A stretch of 64,000 bases of DNA from positions 54,427-118,426 of the forward strand of contig CACYYG010000004.1 in assembly GCA_902778535.1 (NCBI GenBank), given 5' to 3'. This DNA is from an uncultured Prevotellaceae bacterium. GTDB taxonomy: Bacteria; Bacteroidota; Bacteroidia; Bacteroidales; Bacteroidaceae. The notes under the pieces are model-generated. The model was given only the letters and a program-made list of their open reading frames with translations, made no database searches and had not been told where the DNA came from. Both the position numbers and the translations under genes were made by a program. Of the stretch, positions 1 to 7,632 are shown piece after piece (within the stretch, counting starts at the first letter, position 1; every line of letters begins with the position of its first letter).

Positions 1-132
1 GAAGTACAGTGGGTTGCCCCTGCGCAAAAAGACTATGACGGTTTTCTCAAACGCCTGCCGCGACTCATCACCCTCTATGACCAGCAGGGCTGGAAATACT
101 GTCGCACCGACATCAAGCCTAATAATCAATAA
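1..132 (+). CDS. C-terminal end of a GH20 beta-N-acetylhexosaminidase (partial)
   Basis: An open frame enters at the first base and ends with TAA at 130-132. It reads EVQWVAPAQKDYDGFLKRLP, then a segment ending LYDQQGWKYCRTD and a short tail. In Bacteroidetes GH20 hexosaminidases the end of the catalytic barrel typically carries 'E-Q-W-.-P...Y..F..R......YD..G..Y', which matches well. Such enzymes release terminal N-acetylhexosamine from glycans, usually in the periplasm or on the surface. Only 43 residues are visible, so the family call is an inference from a short match. The rest of the gene lies before the window. Confidence 0.6.
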   Translation, partial: EVQWVAPAQKDYDGFLKRLPRLITLYDQQGWKYCRTDIKPNNQ

Positions 133-193
133 AAGCGTTCTGCAAGATTTCGCATGGGTGGCAGAAAAAACTGCAACCATTGATACAATTCTT

Positions 194-278
194 AAAACAA
201 TGGCATTGTTTTAACAGACTAAGGCTTGGTTTTAACAAACACTGGCTGTGTTTTATCAATCAATGACGTGGTTTTAAC
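194..278. repeat. Four-unit 21-bp tandem array of imperfect palindromes
   Basis: The motif GTTTTAAC or GTTTTATC recurs at 208, 229, 250 and 271, exactly 21 bp apart. The first unit is an almost perfect palindrome, AAAACAATGGCATTGTTTT (194-212). The third is AAACACTGGCTGTGTTT, and the second and fourth have decayed left arms. The array fills the gap between the GH20 end and the subtilase. It is built like the arrays at 7633, 28010 and 63029, but with a different core sequence. Confidence 0.75.
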
Positions 279-316
279 TTTTGTCGCGTAGAACCAATAA
301 AAAAAGCAACGTCTCG

Positions 317-2473
317 ATGAAGCGTCTCCTATACATTATTATATTTATAGCCATACTGTCGCCAGCCGCCCTTGCGCAACGTCGTCAGCAAAACAAGCTG
401 TCGCCCTGGCTGAGGCAGATTGCGAAGCAGGAGGCTACCGCACGTGCCATTGGACGGTCGACGGCCGACAGCCGCAAAGTCATCGCCTTTATCCGCCTGT
501 CGTCTGACGACCCCGAAGTGTTAGCTGAGCACGGAAGCAAAAGTCTGGCACACTTCGGCGACCTGCATATCGCTTCCATTCCCCTCACTCAAATCACGGC
601 CATGTGTGCCGACAGCCGCATCAAGCGCATGGAGGCATCGCCATGCGGACATGCACTGATGGACACGACAGCCATCATACTCAATGCCACACCGCTCTAC
701 GAAGGCACCAACCTGCCACAAGCCTACACGGGCAAAGGTGTGGTAGTGGGCATGATGGACATCGGCTTCGACCTGACACATCCCAACTTCTACAGCGCCG
801 ACACCACGTGCTACCGCATCAAGCGTTTCTGGGACATGCTCTCACAAGACACCATCGGCAGCACCTTCCCCGTAGGACGCGAATACACCACCCGCGAAGA
901 GCTATTGGCTTTGGGACACTCCCGTGACGGTCGCGACTTTGAGCACGGCACACACACCTTAGGCATTGCGGCAGGCAGCGGCTACGACACCAAATACCGC
1001 GGAATGGCGCCCGACGCCGACATCTGTCTCGTGGCCAACGCAGTAAGCGATGACCTGAAATACATCGACTCTACTGATGTCTACAAATACACATACGCCA
1101 CCGATGCCCTCGGTTTCAAATACCTTTTCGACTACGCGCAGACAGTGGGCAAGCCCTGTGTCGCCTCCTTCAGCGAGGGTAGCCAGCAGGATTTCTATGG
1201 CTACGACCAGCTATATTATGCCTTCCTCGACAGCATCAGCGGTCCTGGCCGCATCATCGTGGCTGCTGCCGGCAACGACGGCACCAAGCGCAACTACCTT
1301 CACAAGCCAAGAGGAACTGAGAGTGCCGGAACTTTCCTTCGATGCGGCGATTCAACAATGCTGGTCGTAATGAGGGCAACCGACGACTTCAACCTGCGCC
1401 TCGTGGCATACGGCGAGCCTTACGACACACTGACGGTCAATCTGCGGCAGATAGTGGAGAGCGAAGACTCCACACTGATATGCGAAAAGCCAGACTATAA
1501 GGCTATTCTCGAAGCATATCCATCTTGTTATGACGAATCGGAAACCTGCCTCGACCTGACAGTGATTACCGACAAGGACATCGGAGGCACCCCACGCCTG
1601 TCTTTAGAGCTATTGGGCAACGATGCCGACGTGGAGATGTGGCGCATGAACGGGCAGTTCAACACCTACCCCGTCAACCCGCTGCTCGCCGACGGCCAAA
1701 GCGACCACTACATCCATTCACCCAGCACTGCGCCGTGTGTCATCAGTGCGGGAGCCACTTCATGGCGCGACCACTTGGTAAACATAAACGGCAGGGAACT
1801 GGCATACGACAAAGGTACCGACGGACGCAAGGCCATGTTCTCGTCAATGGGTCCGACCTTCGACGGACGCATCAAACCCGACTGCGTGGCGCCAGGCAAC
1901 TATGTCTATTCGTCCTACAGCAGTTTCAAGCTGGAAGAGCATCCAGAAGATGTCACTCTGCACACTGCGCTTTTCCCCTTCAACGGACGCATCTATGCCT
2001 GGGGGGCCAGCAGCGGCACATCGATGTCGACACCTGCCACTGCCGGAGTCATCGCCCTGTGGCTTGAAGCATGCCCTACGCTGACGACTGAGGATGTGAT
2101 AGGAGTGTTTCAGCGCACATGCCGCCATTACGACACGTCACTCTCCTACCCAAACAACAACTATGGCTATGGTGAGGTGGACGCCTACGCCGGTCTGCTC
2201 GATATTCTCGGTTTTTCTTCTATCCGCGACATTCCTCTGCAGCACACGACCGCACGCATCAACATCAGCGGGCGCATGCTGCACATTGTCCTGCCTGAAG
2301 AAGCTCATGCCGACATTCCCTTGCGCATCTACGACCTCAGCGGGCGACCTGTCTTCAACACCGTCCTCAACCGAGGCAGTCAGTCTTACAGCCTCACCCT
2401 TCCTTCATTGTCGCCCGCCGTCTACGCTGTATGTATCGGTAGCACATCGACACTTGTCAGATGTAACGAATAA
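317..2473 (+). CDS. Secreted S8 family (subtilisin-like) serine peptidase
   Basis: Extracellular or surface serine protease of 718 residues. The ATG at 317 is chosen over an upstream in-frame TTG at 281 because it starts directly with a signal peptide (MKRLLYIIIF...AALAQ). The catalytic triad is visible: Asp about 148 in MMDIGFDLTHP, His about 210 in FEHGTHTLG, and Ser about 569 in SSGTSMSTPATAG. About 360 residues separate His and Ser, so the catalytic domain carries a large insertion, as is common in Bacteroidetes members. The C-terminus has an IYDLSGRPVF segment followed by a beta-rich end, like a T9SS sorting domain. Its last 17 bp overlap the end of the convergent ribD. Its physiological substrate cannot be read from the sequence. 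Confidence 0.9.
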   Translation: MKRLLYIIIFIAILSPAALAQRRQQNKLSPWLRQIAKQEATARAIGRSTADSRKVIAFIRLSSDDPEVLAEHGSKSLAHFGDLHIASIPLTQITAMCADSRIKRMEASPCGHALMDTTAIILNATPLYEGTNLPQAYTGKGVVVGMMDIGFDLTHPNFYSADTTCYRIKRFWDMLSQDTIGSTFPVGREYTTREELLALGHSRDGRDFEHGTHTLGIAAGSGYDTKYRGMAPDADICLVANAVSDDLKYIDSTDVYKYTYATDALGFKYLFDYAQTVGKPCVASFSEGSQQDFYGYDQLYYAFLDSISGPGRIIVAAAGNDGTKRNYLHKPRGTESAGTFLRCGDSTMLVVMRATDDFNLRLVAYGEPYDTLTVNLRQIVESEDSTLICEKPDYKAILEAYPSCYDESETCLDLTVITDKDIGGTPRLSLELLGNDADVEMWRMNGQFNTYPVNPLLADGQSDHYIHSPSTAPCVISAGATSWRDHLVNINGRELAYDKGTDGRKAMFSSMGPTFDGRIKPDCVAPGNYVYSSYSSFKLEEHPEDVTLHTALFPFNGRIYAWGASSGTSMSTPATAGVIALWLEACPTLTTEDVIGVFQRTCRHYDTSLSYPNNNYGYGEVDAYAGLLDILGFSSIRDIPLQHTTARINISGRMLHIVLPEEAHADIPLRIYDLSGRPVFNTVLNRGSQSYSLTLPSLSPAVYAVCIGSTSTLVRCNE

Positions 2474-3404
2474 TTAGATTGTCATCGTAGCTATGGCGGC
2501 TCACCACGCGCACTGTGGCAGGCAGGTGAGGAGCACGAGTACCGCCTGTTACGGTTAGCACGGTATTCGTCTCAACACGTATCTCGTCCCACAGATCCTG
2601 AGCCAGGAAGAATTCGAGCGTCTTGCGTCCACCTTCGACGATGAGCGACTGGATGTTATGGTGATAAAGGCTCTCAAGGTTCAGCGGATGCTGGCGGTCG
2701 ACAACGAGACGCTTCGGTGACGGGCCTGCCCAATGGCGTACAGTGAGCTGCGGATGCTCGCGTTCCTCCGTCACCCGGCCCACGAGGATGGCATCCTCCT
2801 CAGCACGCAGTTTGTGGCTGAGCATCTGCGTAAATGGTGAAGAAATACTGATGGAACGTCCGTTGTCGTCGATGAAGCCATTGGCTGTCTGCGCCCATTT
2901 TAATATAATGTAAGGACGGTGCAGGCGATGAAAGGTGAAGAAGCGGCGGTTCAGTTTGCGACATTCTTCTTCCAATACACCCACGGTGACATCGATGCCG
3001 GCATCCTGTAATTTCTTAATGCCGCGGCCTTGCACTTCGGCGAATTCATCAATGCAGCCCACAACCACACGCTTCACTCCTTTTTTTATAATAAGGTCGG
3101 CACAGGGCGGTGTCTTGCCGAAATGCGAACAAGGCTCCAGCGACACATACATCGTAGCCTCCTTCAGCAGCGGCTCATCCTCGGCTTTCACACTGGCAAA
3201 GGCGTTCACCTCGGCATGGCCCTCTCCGCAGCGGGCATGGTAGCCCTCACCGATGATTCTTGTGTTGAGATTTGAGATTTGAGATTTGAGATTTGTCACA
3301 ATGACTGCCCCCACCATCGGGTTAGGCTTGGCGTTCTGCCGTCCGTTACGGGCCAATTGCAGGCAACGGCGCATATAAAACTCATCAATGTTCTGTATCA
3401 TCAT
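2457..3404 (-). CDS. ribD: Bifunctional riboflavin biosynthesis deaminase/reductase RibD
   Basis: Catalyses two early steps of riboflavin synthesis: deamination of the pyrimidine intermediate, then reduction of its ribose side chain. The N-terminal deaminase carries the zinc site HAEVNAF and PCSHFGKTPPC. The C-terminal reductase begins near YIILKWAQTANGFID and includes ILVGRVTEEREHPQLTVR and SLIVEGGRKTLEFF. Length (315 aa) is slightly short of typical RibD. The start at 3404 is uncertain by one codon (MM). An oddity: between VGAVIV and RIIGEGYHARCGE there is an extra TNLKSQISNLNT, encoded by a 7-bp tandem repeat (3267-3294). The gene follows a TrmH-type methyltransferase by 15 bp on the same strand, so they are probably co-transcribed. 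Confidence 0.95.
   Translation of the reverse strand: MMIQNIDEFYMRRCLQLARNGRQNAKPNPMVGAVIVTNLKSQISNLNTRIIGEGYHARCGEGHAEVNAFASVKAEDEPLLKEATMYVSLEPCSHFGKTPPCADLIIKKGVKRVVVGCIDEFAEVQGRGIKKLQDAGIDVTVGVLEEECRKLNRRFFTFHRLHRPYIILKWAQTANGFIDDNGRSISISSPFTQMLSHKLRAEEDAILVGRVTEEREHPQLTVRHWAGPSPKRLVVDRQHPLNLESLYHHNIQSLIVEGGRKTLEFFLAQDLWDEIRVETNTVLTVTGGTRAPHLPATVRVVSRHSYDDNLIIRYI
3267..3294. repeat. Heptamer repeat (GAGATTT x4) inside ribD
   Basis: Four exact head-to-tail copies of GAGATTT at 3267, 3274, 3281 and 3288. Read on the minus strand they give the LKSQISNL peptide inside the deaminase domain. The same heptamer family (AAATCTC on the plus strand) recurs at 44089-44123 between two unrelated genes. 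Confidence 0.9.
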
Positions 3405-3419
3405 ATCATCAATGGTGGA

Positions 3420-4241
3420 TTATTCATCTCCCTCTCCCGGGTAGAGACTACTGCGCTGCCTGACCGCCTCAAAGAGCAGGATGGCAGCCGAGACGGAAAC
3501 GTTGAGTGAGTCGAGACGCCCCAGCATCGGGATGCGGATGTGGGCATCGGCAGCATTGCGCCACTGCTGTGTCAGTCCTGTCGACTCCGTCCCCATGACG
3601 ATGGCCACAGGCGAGCGCATGTCAGTGTCGTAATAGAGATGCGAATCCTGCAACTGAGCCGTGAGGATGCGGATGCCATGCTCCTTGAGAAAGGCGATAC
3701 ACTCTTCGCTGCTGCACGCAATAGTGGGCACAGTGAAGACAGCACCGATGGAGGCGCGAATCAGGTTCGGGTTGTAGAGGTCGGTCAACGGGTCACAAAC
3801 GATGACCGCATCGGCTTTTGCTGCATCGGCCGAGCGGAGCACAGCACCCAGGTTGCCTGGTTTCTCAACGCCCTCCAAGACCATGATAAGTGGCGAGTGA
3901 CGAGAATTGTGAAGTGAAAGATGTGTGGCGAGCATTGAGAGGGTCAACTTGCGCTCTTTCACAACAGCGATGACACCCTCGGTGCTACCACGATAGGCCA
4001 CCTTTTCATAAAGTTGACGGGGAATGGTGAAAGGCTCCATTCGGAGGTAAGAGAAATCCGTTTTCCCCACCAGCTCCTCGCACACAAACAGGCTGTCAAC
4101 CTCATAGCCTGCCTCGATGCAATGCTGCAACTCACGTACACCCTCCACCACGAAGAGGCCATCTTTGCGTCGCTGTTGCGATTTCTGCTGCAGTAGAAGC
4201 AAATGCTTGATTCTGGGATTCTGTGCGCTTGTGATTTCCAT
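3420..4241 (-). CDS. TrmH/SpoU-family RNA 2'-O-ribose methyltransferase
   Basis: Predicted SAM-dependent RNA ribose methyltransferase of 273 residues. The N-terminal substrate-binding part (SAQNPRIKHLLLLQQKSQQR...FVVEGVRELQ) is followed by the SPOUT domain with its three motifs: EKPGNLGAVLRSADA, IVMGTESTGL and IPMLGRLDSLNVSVSAAIL. This is the general RlmB/TrmH-like form, and the exact rRNA or tRNA target cannot be assigned. A loop just before motif 1 (ATHLSLHNSRHSPL) is encoded by a degenerate 7-bp repeat tract (3891-3932) and looks like an insertion. It is first in a minus-strand unit with ribD, with a TATTTTTG promoter element at 4273-4280. Confidence 0.9.
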   Translation of the reverse strand: MEITSAQNPRIKHLLLLQQKSQQRRKDGLFVVEGVRELQHCIEAGYEVDSLFVCEELVGKTDFSYLRMEPFTIPRQLYEKVAYRGSTEGVIAVVKERKLTLSMLATHLSLHNSRHSPLIMVLEGVEKPGNLGAVLRSADAAKADAVIVCDPLTDLYNPNLIRASIGAVFTVPTIACSSEECIAFLKEHGIRILTAQLQDSHLYYDTDMRSPVAIVMGTESTGLTQQWRNAADAHIRIPMLGRLDSLNVSVSAAILLFEAVRQRSSLYPGEGDE

Positions 4242-4272
4242 CAGAGAAGTAATTATCTAACAAAATCTCTTG

Positions 4273-4280
4273 CAAAAATA
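4273..4280 (-). promoter_or_regulatory. Bacteroidetes -7 promoter element for the TrmH-ribD unit
   Basis: On the minus strand this reads TATTTTTG, matching TAnnTTTG. It lies 32 bp before the TrmH start codon at 4241, giving a predicted transcript start near 4266. The match is by consensus only. Confidence 0.55.
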
Positions 4281-4338
4281 CGAAGAATACCCGAGAAAAT
4301 GCCCTTTTCTTCTAAATAAAGTTATTTTTTCTGCCAAA

Positions 4339-4372
4339 TTTGCAGCCATTTGGAAAAATATGTGTAATTTTG
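4339..4372 (+). promoter_or_regulatory. Promoter of the sigma-54 activator gene
   Basis: TTTG at 4339-4342 (-33 element) and TAATTTTG at 4365-4372 (-7 element), 22 bp apart. The predicted start near 4379 is only a few bases before the ATG at 4382, so the transcript would have almost no leader. Confidence 0.5.
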
Positions 4373-4381
4373 TCAGCCATT

Positions 4382-5593
4382 ATGGATGTCAAGGAGCTAC
4401 AAAGCATCAAACAGCGTTATAACATTGTAGGTAACTGCGATGCGTTGAACCATGTTCTCAACGTAGCGATGCAGGTGGCTCCCACCGATCTCAGCGTGCT
4501 CATCGTAGGCGAGAGCGGCGTGGGCAAAGAGATTATCCCGCGCGTCATTCACGACAGCTCACCGCGACGCCGAGAAAAATATTTCGCCATCAACTGCGGC
4601 TCCATTCCTGAAGGTACTATCGATTCCGAACTTTTCGGACACGTGAAAGGCGCGTTCACCAGTGCAATTGGCGACTCGCCGGGCTATTTCGGCGTGGCTA
4701 ACAAAGGTACGCTCTTCCTCGACGAGGTAGGCGAACTGCCATTAGCCACGCAGGTCAGGCTGCTGCGTGTATTAGAGACGGGCGAATATATCCCCGTTGG
4801 CGCGACGGAGGTAAGGAAAACCGATGTGCGCATCGTGGCCGCCACTAACGTCAACATCCGCCAGGCCATCAGCGAGGGACGCTTCCGCGAAGACCTCTAC
4901 TACCGTCTGAACTCCATCCCCATACAGATGCCCCCGTTGCGCGAGCGCGGCGAGGACATCGTGCTGCTGTTCCGTCTCTTCGCAATGGAGACAGCACAGA
5001 AATACCGCATGGAGCGCATCCAGCTGACCGATGAAGCCAAGCTGATGCTGATGCGCTACAAGTGGCCGGGCAACGTGCGACAACTGAAGAACATCACAGA
5101 ACAGATTTCCGTGCTGAGCAAGGAGCGCATCATCACGCCTGAGATACTGGCCAAGTTCATCCCGCAAGACCGTGAGAGCACTCAGCTGGCCGTCCTGCCT
5201 CATAGCGGAGGCGACCACAGCTTCGAAAACGAGCGTGAGATACTTTACAAGATTCTCTACGACATGCGCAACAACGTCAACGACATGCGCCGCGAGATGA
5301 GTCAGCTGAAAAAACAGATTGAGGAAGTGCAGGCCAAGCCCGCAACTGCCATCAGTCCTATGAACCCCATAAGCCCCATAGGTCCCATAAGCCCCGTGAA
5401 CCCCATGCTGGAAGACGCTGAAGCCGAGGAGTACATCGAGCCAGAAGCCGAGAACCTCAACCTCAACGACCTGAGCCGCACTATGCTGGAGAAAGCCCTT
5501 GACCGCAACAACGGCAACCGCAAGAAGGCTGCACAGGAGCTGGGCATCAGCGACCGCACACTCTACCGACGTCTGAAACAGTACGGGATGTAG
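4382..5593 (+). CDS. Sigma-54-interacting transcriptional activator (AAA+ and Fis-type HTH)
   Basis: Transcription activator of 403 residues that would drive open-complex formation by RpoN polymerase. The ATG at 4382 is preferred to one at 4340 because the promoter lies between them. The AAA+ domain begins almost at the N-terminus: Walker A GESGVGKE, then ELFGHVKGAFTSA (the sigma-contacting loop, GAFTSA rather than GAFTGA), Walker B LFLDEVGEL and the sensor stretch RFREDLYYRLN. A linker of repeated tripeptides (PIS/PIG/PVN) precedes a C-terminal Fis-like HTH (NRKKAAQELGISDRTLYRRL). There is no receiver or other sensory domain, so activity must be controlled in another way. It leads a plus-strand series with lptE-like, TPR-like and secG genes. 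Confidence 0.9.
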   Translation: MDVKELQSIKQRYNIVGNCDALNHVLNVAMQVAPTDLSVLIVGESGVGKEIIPRVIHDSSPRRREKYFAINCGSIPEGTIDSELFGHVKGAFTSAIGDSPGYFGVANKGTLFLDEVGELPLATQVRLLRVLETGEYIPVGATEVRKTDVRIVAATNVNIRQAISEGRFREDLYYRLNSIPIQMPPLRERGEDIVLLFRLFAMETAQKYRMERIQLTDEAKLMLMRYKWPGNVRQLKNITEQISVLSKERIITPEILAKFIPQDRESTQLAVLPHSGGDHSFENEREILYKILYDMRNNVNDMRREMSQLKKQIEEVQAKPATAISPMNPISPIGPISPVNPMLEDAEAEEYIEPEAENLNLNDLSRTMLEKALDRNNGNRKKAAQELGISDRTLYRRLKQYGM

Positions 5594-5616
5594 AAGAATT
5601 GAAGAATTGAAGAAAG
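5594..5616. repeat. Octamer junction repeat (GAAGAATT-type)
   Basis: Two to three head-to-tail copies of GAAGAATT or a close variant start right after the TAG stop codon at 5591-5593 and end just before the ATG at 5621. The same octamer recurs at 29110-29160 in front of another gene. Confidence 0.75.
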
Positions 5617-5620
5617 AATA

Positions 5621-6190
5621 ATGACAAGGGTTTTGCAAGATAATAGGAGAAGCAAGGGCGCAGATAGACATTTGCGCTTTGGCAATGTCCGCGCAGCGCT
5701 TTTTTATTTTTTTATTCTTTTGTTTTTTAATTCTTGCAAGGTGAGCTACACCTTCAACGGTGCCAGCATCGACTACACCAAGACGAAGACCATACAGATT
5801 GCCGACTTCCCCATACGCTCCAACTACGTGTGGGGACCGATGGCCAGCATCTTCAACAACCAGCTGAAGGATCAGTATGCCAACCACACCAAGCTGACGC
5901 AGGTGAAACGCAACGGCGACCTGAAAGTGGAGGGTGAAATCTCCCGTTATGAGCAGCGCAACAAGTCCGTTTCGGCAGAAGGCAGCTCAGCACAGGTAGA
6001 ATTGTCGATGACCGTCAACGTGCGCTTCACCAACAACGTCAACCACAAGGAAGACTTCGAGAAGACGTTCACTGCATCGCAAAGCTATGACTCCAACCTC
6101 AGCCTCAACGCCGTGCAGGAAGAACTCGTCACACAGATGGTGAAAGACATCACCGATCAGATATTCAACGCAACAGTGGCAAACTGGTAG
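5621..6190 (+). CDS. LptE-family LPS-assembly lipoprotein
   Basis: Probable outer-membrane lipoprotein that helps LptD insert lipopolysaccharide. The N-terminus is unusual: about 25 polar residues come before the hydrophobic stretch ALFYFFILLFFNSC, whose NSC is a lipobox. A downstream non-ATG start (for example TTG near 5678) may therefore be the true one. After the Cys, the mature part begins KVSYTFNGASIDYTKTKTIQ and continues as a beta-rich domain with VWGPMASIFNNQLKDQY, typical of Bacteroidetes LptE. The family is recognised from general similarity, not from catalytic residues. It sits 27 bp after the sigma-54 activator and 40 bp before the TPR-like gene. Confidence 0.75.
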   Translation: MTRVLQDNRRSKGADRHLRFGNVRAALFYFFILLFFNSCKVSYTFNGASIDYTKTKTIQIADFPIRSNYVWGPMASIFNNQLKDQYANHTKLTQVKRNGDLKVEGEISRYEQRNKSVSAEGSSAQVELSMTVNVRFTNNVNHKEDFEKTFTASQSYDSNLSLNAVQEELVTQMVKDITDQIFNATVANW

Positions 6191-6230
6191 GAATTCGGAA
6201 TTCATCATCCGCAATCCCTCATTATAAACA

Positions 6231-6998
6231 ATGGATATAGCAGAACTCATCAAACACCCGGAAAGGCTGGACCGCGACTCACTCTACGAGCTGCGCTCTA
6301 TGCTTGCGCTGTATCCTTACTTCCAGAGCGCCAGACTGTTGCTGCTGCAGAACCTCTACCTGCTGCACGACCCCACATTCGACGAGGAGCTGCGCCGTGC
6401 CGCTATCTACATCACCGACCGCAAGGTCATCTTCCAGATGGTGGAGGCAGCACACTACAAGCTGAAGCCTAAAGCCGACAGCTCCACCACCCCCTCGCCT
6501 CTCACCTCAAGCCTCTCACCACTCGACAAGGACAGTCGCACCTTGTCGCTCATTGACGATTTCCTCGACAGCGTGCCCAAGGATGACCAGAAAGTCACCA
6601 AAGGACGCAAGCCTACGCCTGCCGATGCCGCTGTCGACTACGTGGCTTATCTCTTAGAGAACGAGAACGAAGAAGACCGCCGCCAGGCAGCCGAGGCGCC
6701 ACAACTCATCGGACAGTCGCTCATCGACAAGTTCATCAATGACGAGAAAGGCAGAATTGTGCTCAGCGACACCCCTCAGAAGCCGGAGATAGAACCCGAG
6801 GAGAAAAAAGACGAAAAAACAGTCGAAGAGAGGGTTAATACCGAGACAATGGCCCGAATCTACATCAAACAGGGCAATTATTCGAAGGCTTTGGAAATAA
6901 TTACGCAATTAAGTTTGGATTATCCGAAAAAAAGTATTTACTTTGCAGACCAAATTCGTTTCCTCGAGAAATTGATTATAAATAACAACAAAAAATAA
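6231..6998 (+). CDS. Conserved TPR-like protein encoded upstream of secG
   Basis: Cytoplasmic protein of 255 residues with no signal peptide. The N-terminal half (ELIKHPERLDRDSLYELRSM, LYPYFQSARLLLLQNLYL) is helical. The middle is acidic and low in complexity (ENENEEDRRQ, EPEEKKDEKTVEE). The C-terminus, ARIYIKQGNYSKALEIITQL followed by YPKKSIYFADQIRFLEKLI, looks like one or two tetratricopeptide units. The same gene order with secG is familiar from other Bacteroidales, but I know of no established function. A linker (STTPSPLTSSLSPL) is encoded by a 7-bp repeat at 6500-6527 with TCTCACC units. A role in protein-protein contact is an inference. Confidence 0.7.
   Translation: MDIAELIKHPERLDRDSLYELRSMLALYPYFQSARLLLLQNLYLLHDPTFDEELRRAAIYITDRKVIFQMVEAAHYKLKPKADSSTTPSPLTSSLSPLDKDSRTLSLIDDFLDSVPKDDQKVTKGRKPTPADAAVDYVAYLLENENEEDRRQAAEAPQLIGQSLIDKFINDEKGRIVLSDTPQKPEIEPEEKKDEKTVEERVNTETMARIYIKQGNYSKALEIITQLSLDYPKKSIYFADQIRFLEKLIINNNKK
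6500..6527. repeat. Heptamer repeat (TCTCACC-type) inside the TPR-like gene
   Basis: Units at 6500 (TCTCACC), 6507 (TCAAGCC), 6514 (TCTCACC) and 6521 (ACTCGAC) follow a 7-bp period. They encode the PLTSSLSPL linker. TCTCACC units with the same period occur in the GH76 gene at 61755-61782. Confidence 0.65.
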
Positions 6999-7007
6999 CA
7001 AAAAAAG

Positions 7008-7388
7008 ATGTACACATTCCTTCTAATTTTAATCATTCTGGCCGCCATCCTCATGGTAGGCATCGTACTCATCCAAGAGTCTAAAGGCGGCGGACTCGCC
7101 TCCAACTTCGCATCCTACAACCAGATAGGAGGCGTACGCAAGACCACCGACTTTATCGAGAAGACCACTTGGGGTCTCGCCGCCGCTATGGTCATCATCA
7201 GCATCTTATGTGCCTACACCGCACCTACACGCAGCCAGCAGGGTCCTGCCGTGATGCAGATGCAGAACAATAACACCAACCCCAACAACGCACAGGGCGT
7301 AGAGGCTACTACTCTGACACAACCCACTCAGGAGGCCGCACCCGCCACTCAGGAGGCCGCACCCGCCACTGAGGGCGAGCAGCAGTAA
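7008..7388 (+). CDS. secG: Preprotein translocase subunit SecG
   Basis: Small inner-membrane subunit of the SecYEG channel. The first transmembrane helix is LLILIILAAILMVGIVLIQ, then comes the conserved cytoplasmic loop ESKGGGLASNFASYNQIGGV, then the second helix WGLAAAMVIISILCAY. The C-terminal tail of about 50 residues is long for SecG and low in complexity, ending in repeated PATQEAA units encoded by direct DNA repeats. The gene starts 9 bp after the TPR-like gene and ends at a strong terminator, so it closes the transcription unit. Confidence 0.92.
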   Translation: MYTFLLILIILAAILMVGIVLIQESKGGGLASNFASYNQIGGVRKTTDFIEKTTWGLAAAMVIISILCAYTAPTRSQQGPAVMQMQNNNTNPNNAQGVEATTLTQPTQEAAPATQEAAPATEGEQQ

Positions 7389-7430
7389 GACCCGGGACGG
7401 AACAATAGAGTGCCATGCACTCTTCCAATA

Positions 7431-7485
7431 ACAAAGAAAAACCAGGAAGAGCAATCGTTTTTCCTGGTTTTTCTTTGTTTATTTC
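7431..7485 (+). terminator. Rho-independent terminator after secG
   Basis: Perfect 18-bp stem: 7431-7448 pairs with 7461-7478, with a 12-nt loop, followed by a T-rich tract. A-runs and T-runs on both sides suggest it can also work in the other direction. Confidence 0.85.
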
Positions 7486-7518
7486 TCTTTTTGTAATCGT
7501 TAAATAATAAGCTGGTGA

Positions 7519-7564
7519 TTTTCGGGGGTACGGAGGTACCCCCGTACCTCCGTACCCCCGAAAA
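7519..7564. repeat. 21-bp-arm GTAC-rich palindrome
   Basis: Perfect inverted repeat: arm 7519-7539 (TTTTCGGGGGTACGGAGG then TAC), 4-nt centre CCCC, and arm 7544-7564. It lies in the gap between secG and the tRNA cluster. A related but less perfect copy lies at 62957-62992, and a fragment of the same motif is found inside the DUF5715-like gene around 21790-21830. Confidence 0.85.
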
Positions 7565-7632
7565 ATTACCTAAAGCCAAATCGGTCATTAGCGTTATGAA
7601 ATGATAGGAAGACAACTAAAAACGATGTCGCC

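Noticed and set aside
14-214. 66-codon plus-strand frame at the window start
   Set aside because: It overlaps the GH20 end in another frame and has no family resemblance.
3405-3419. FMN riboswitch before ribD
   Set aside because: Only 15 bp separate it from the TrmH gene, which leaves no room; no such element is seen before the TrmH gene either.
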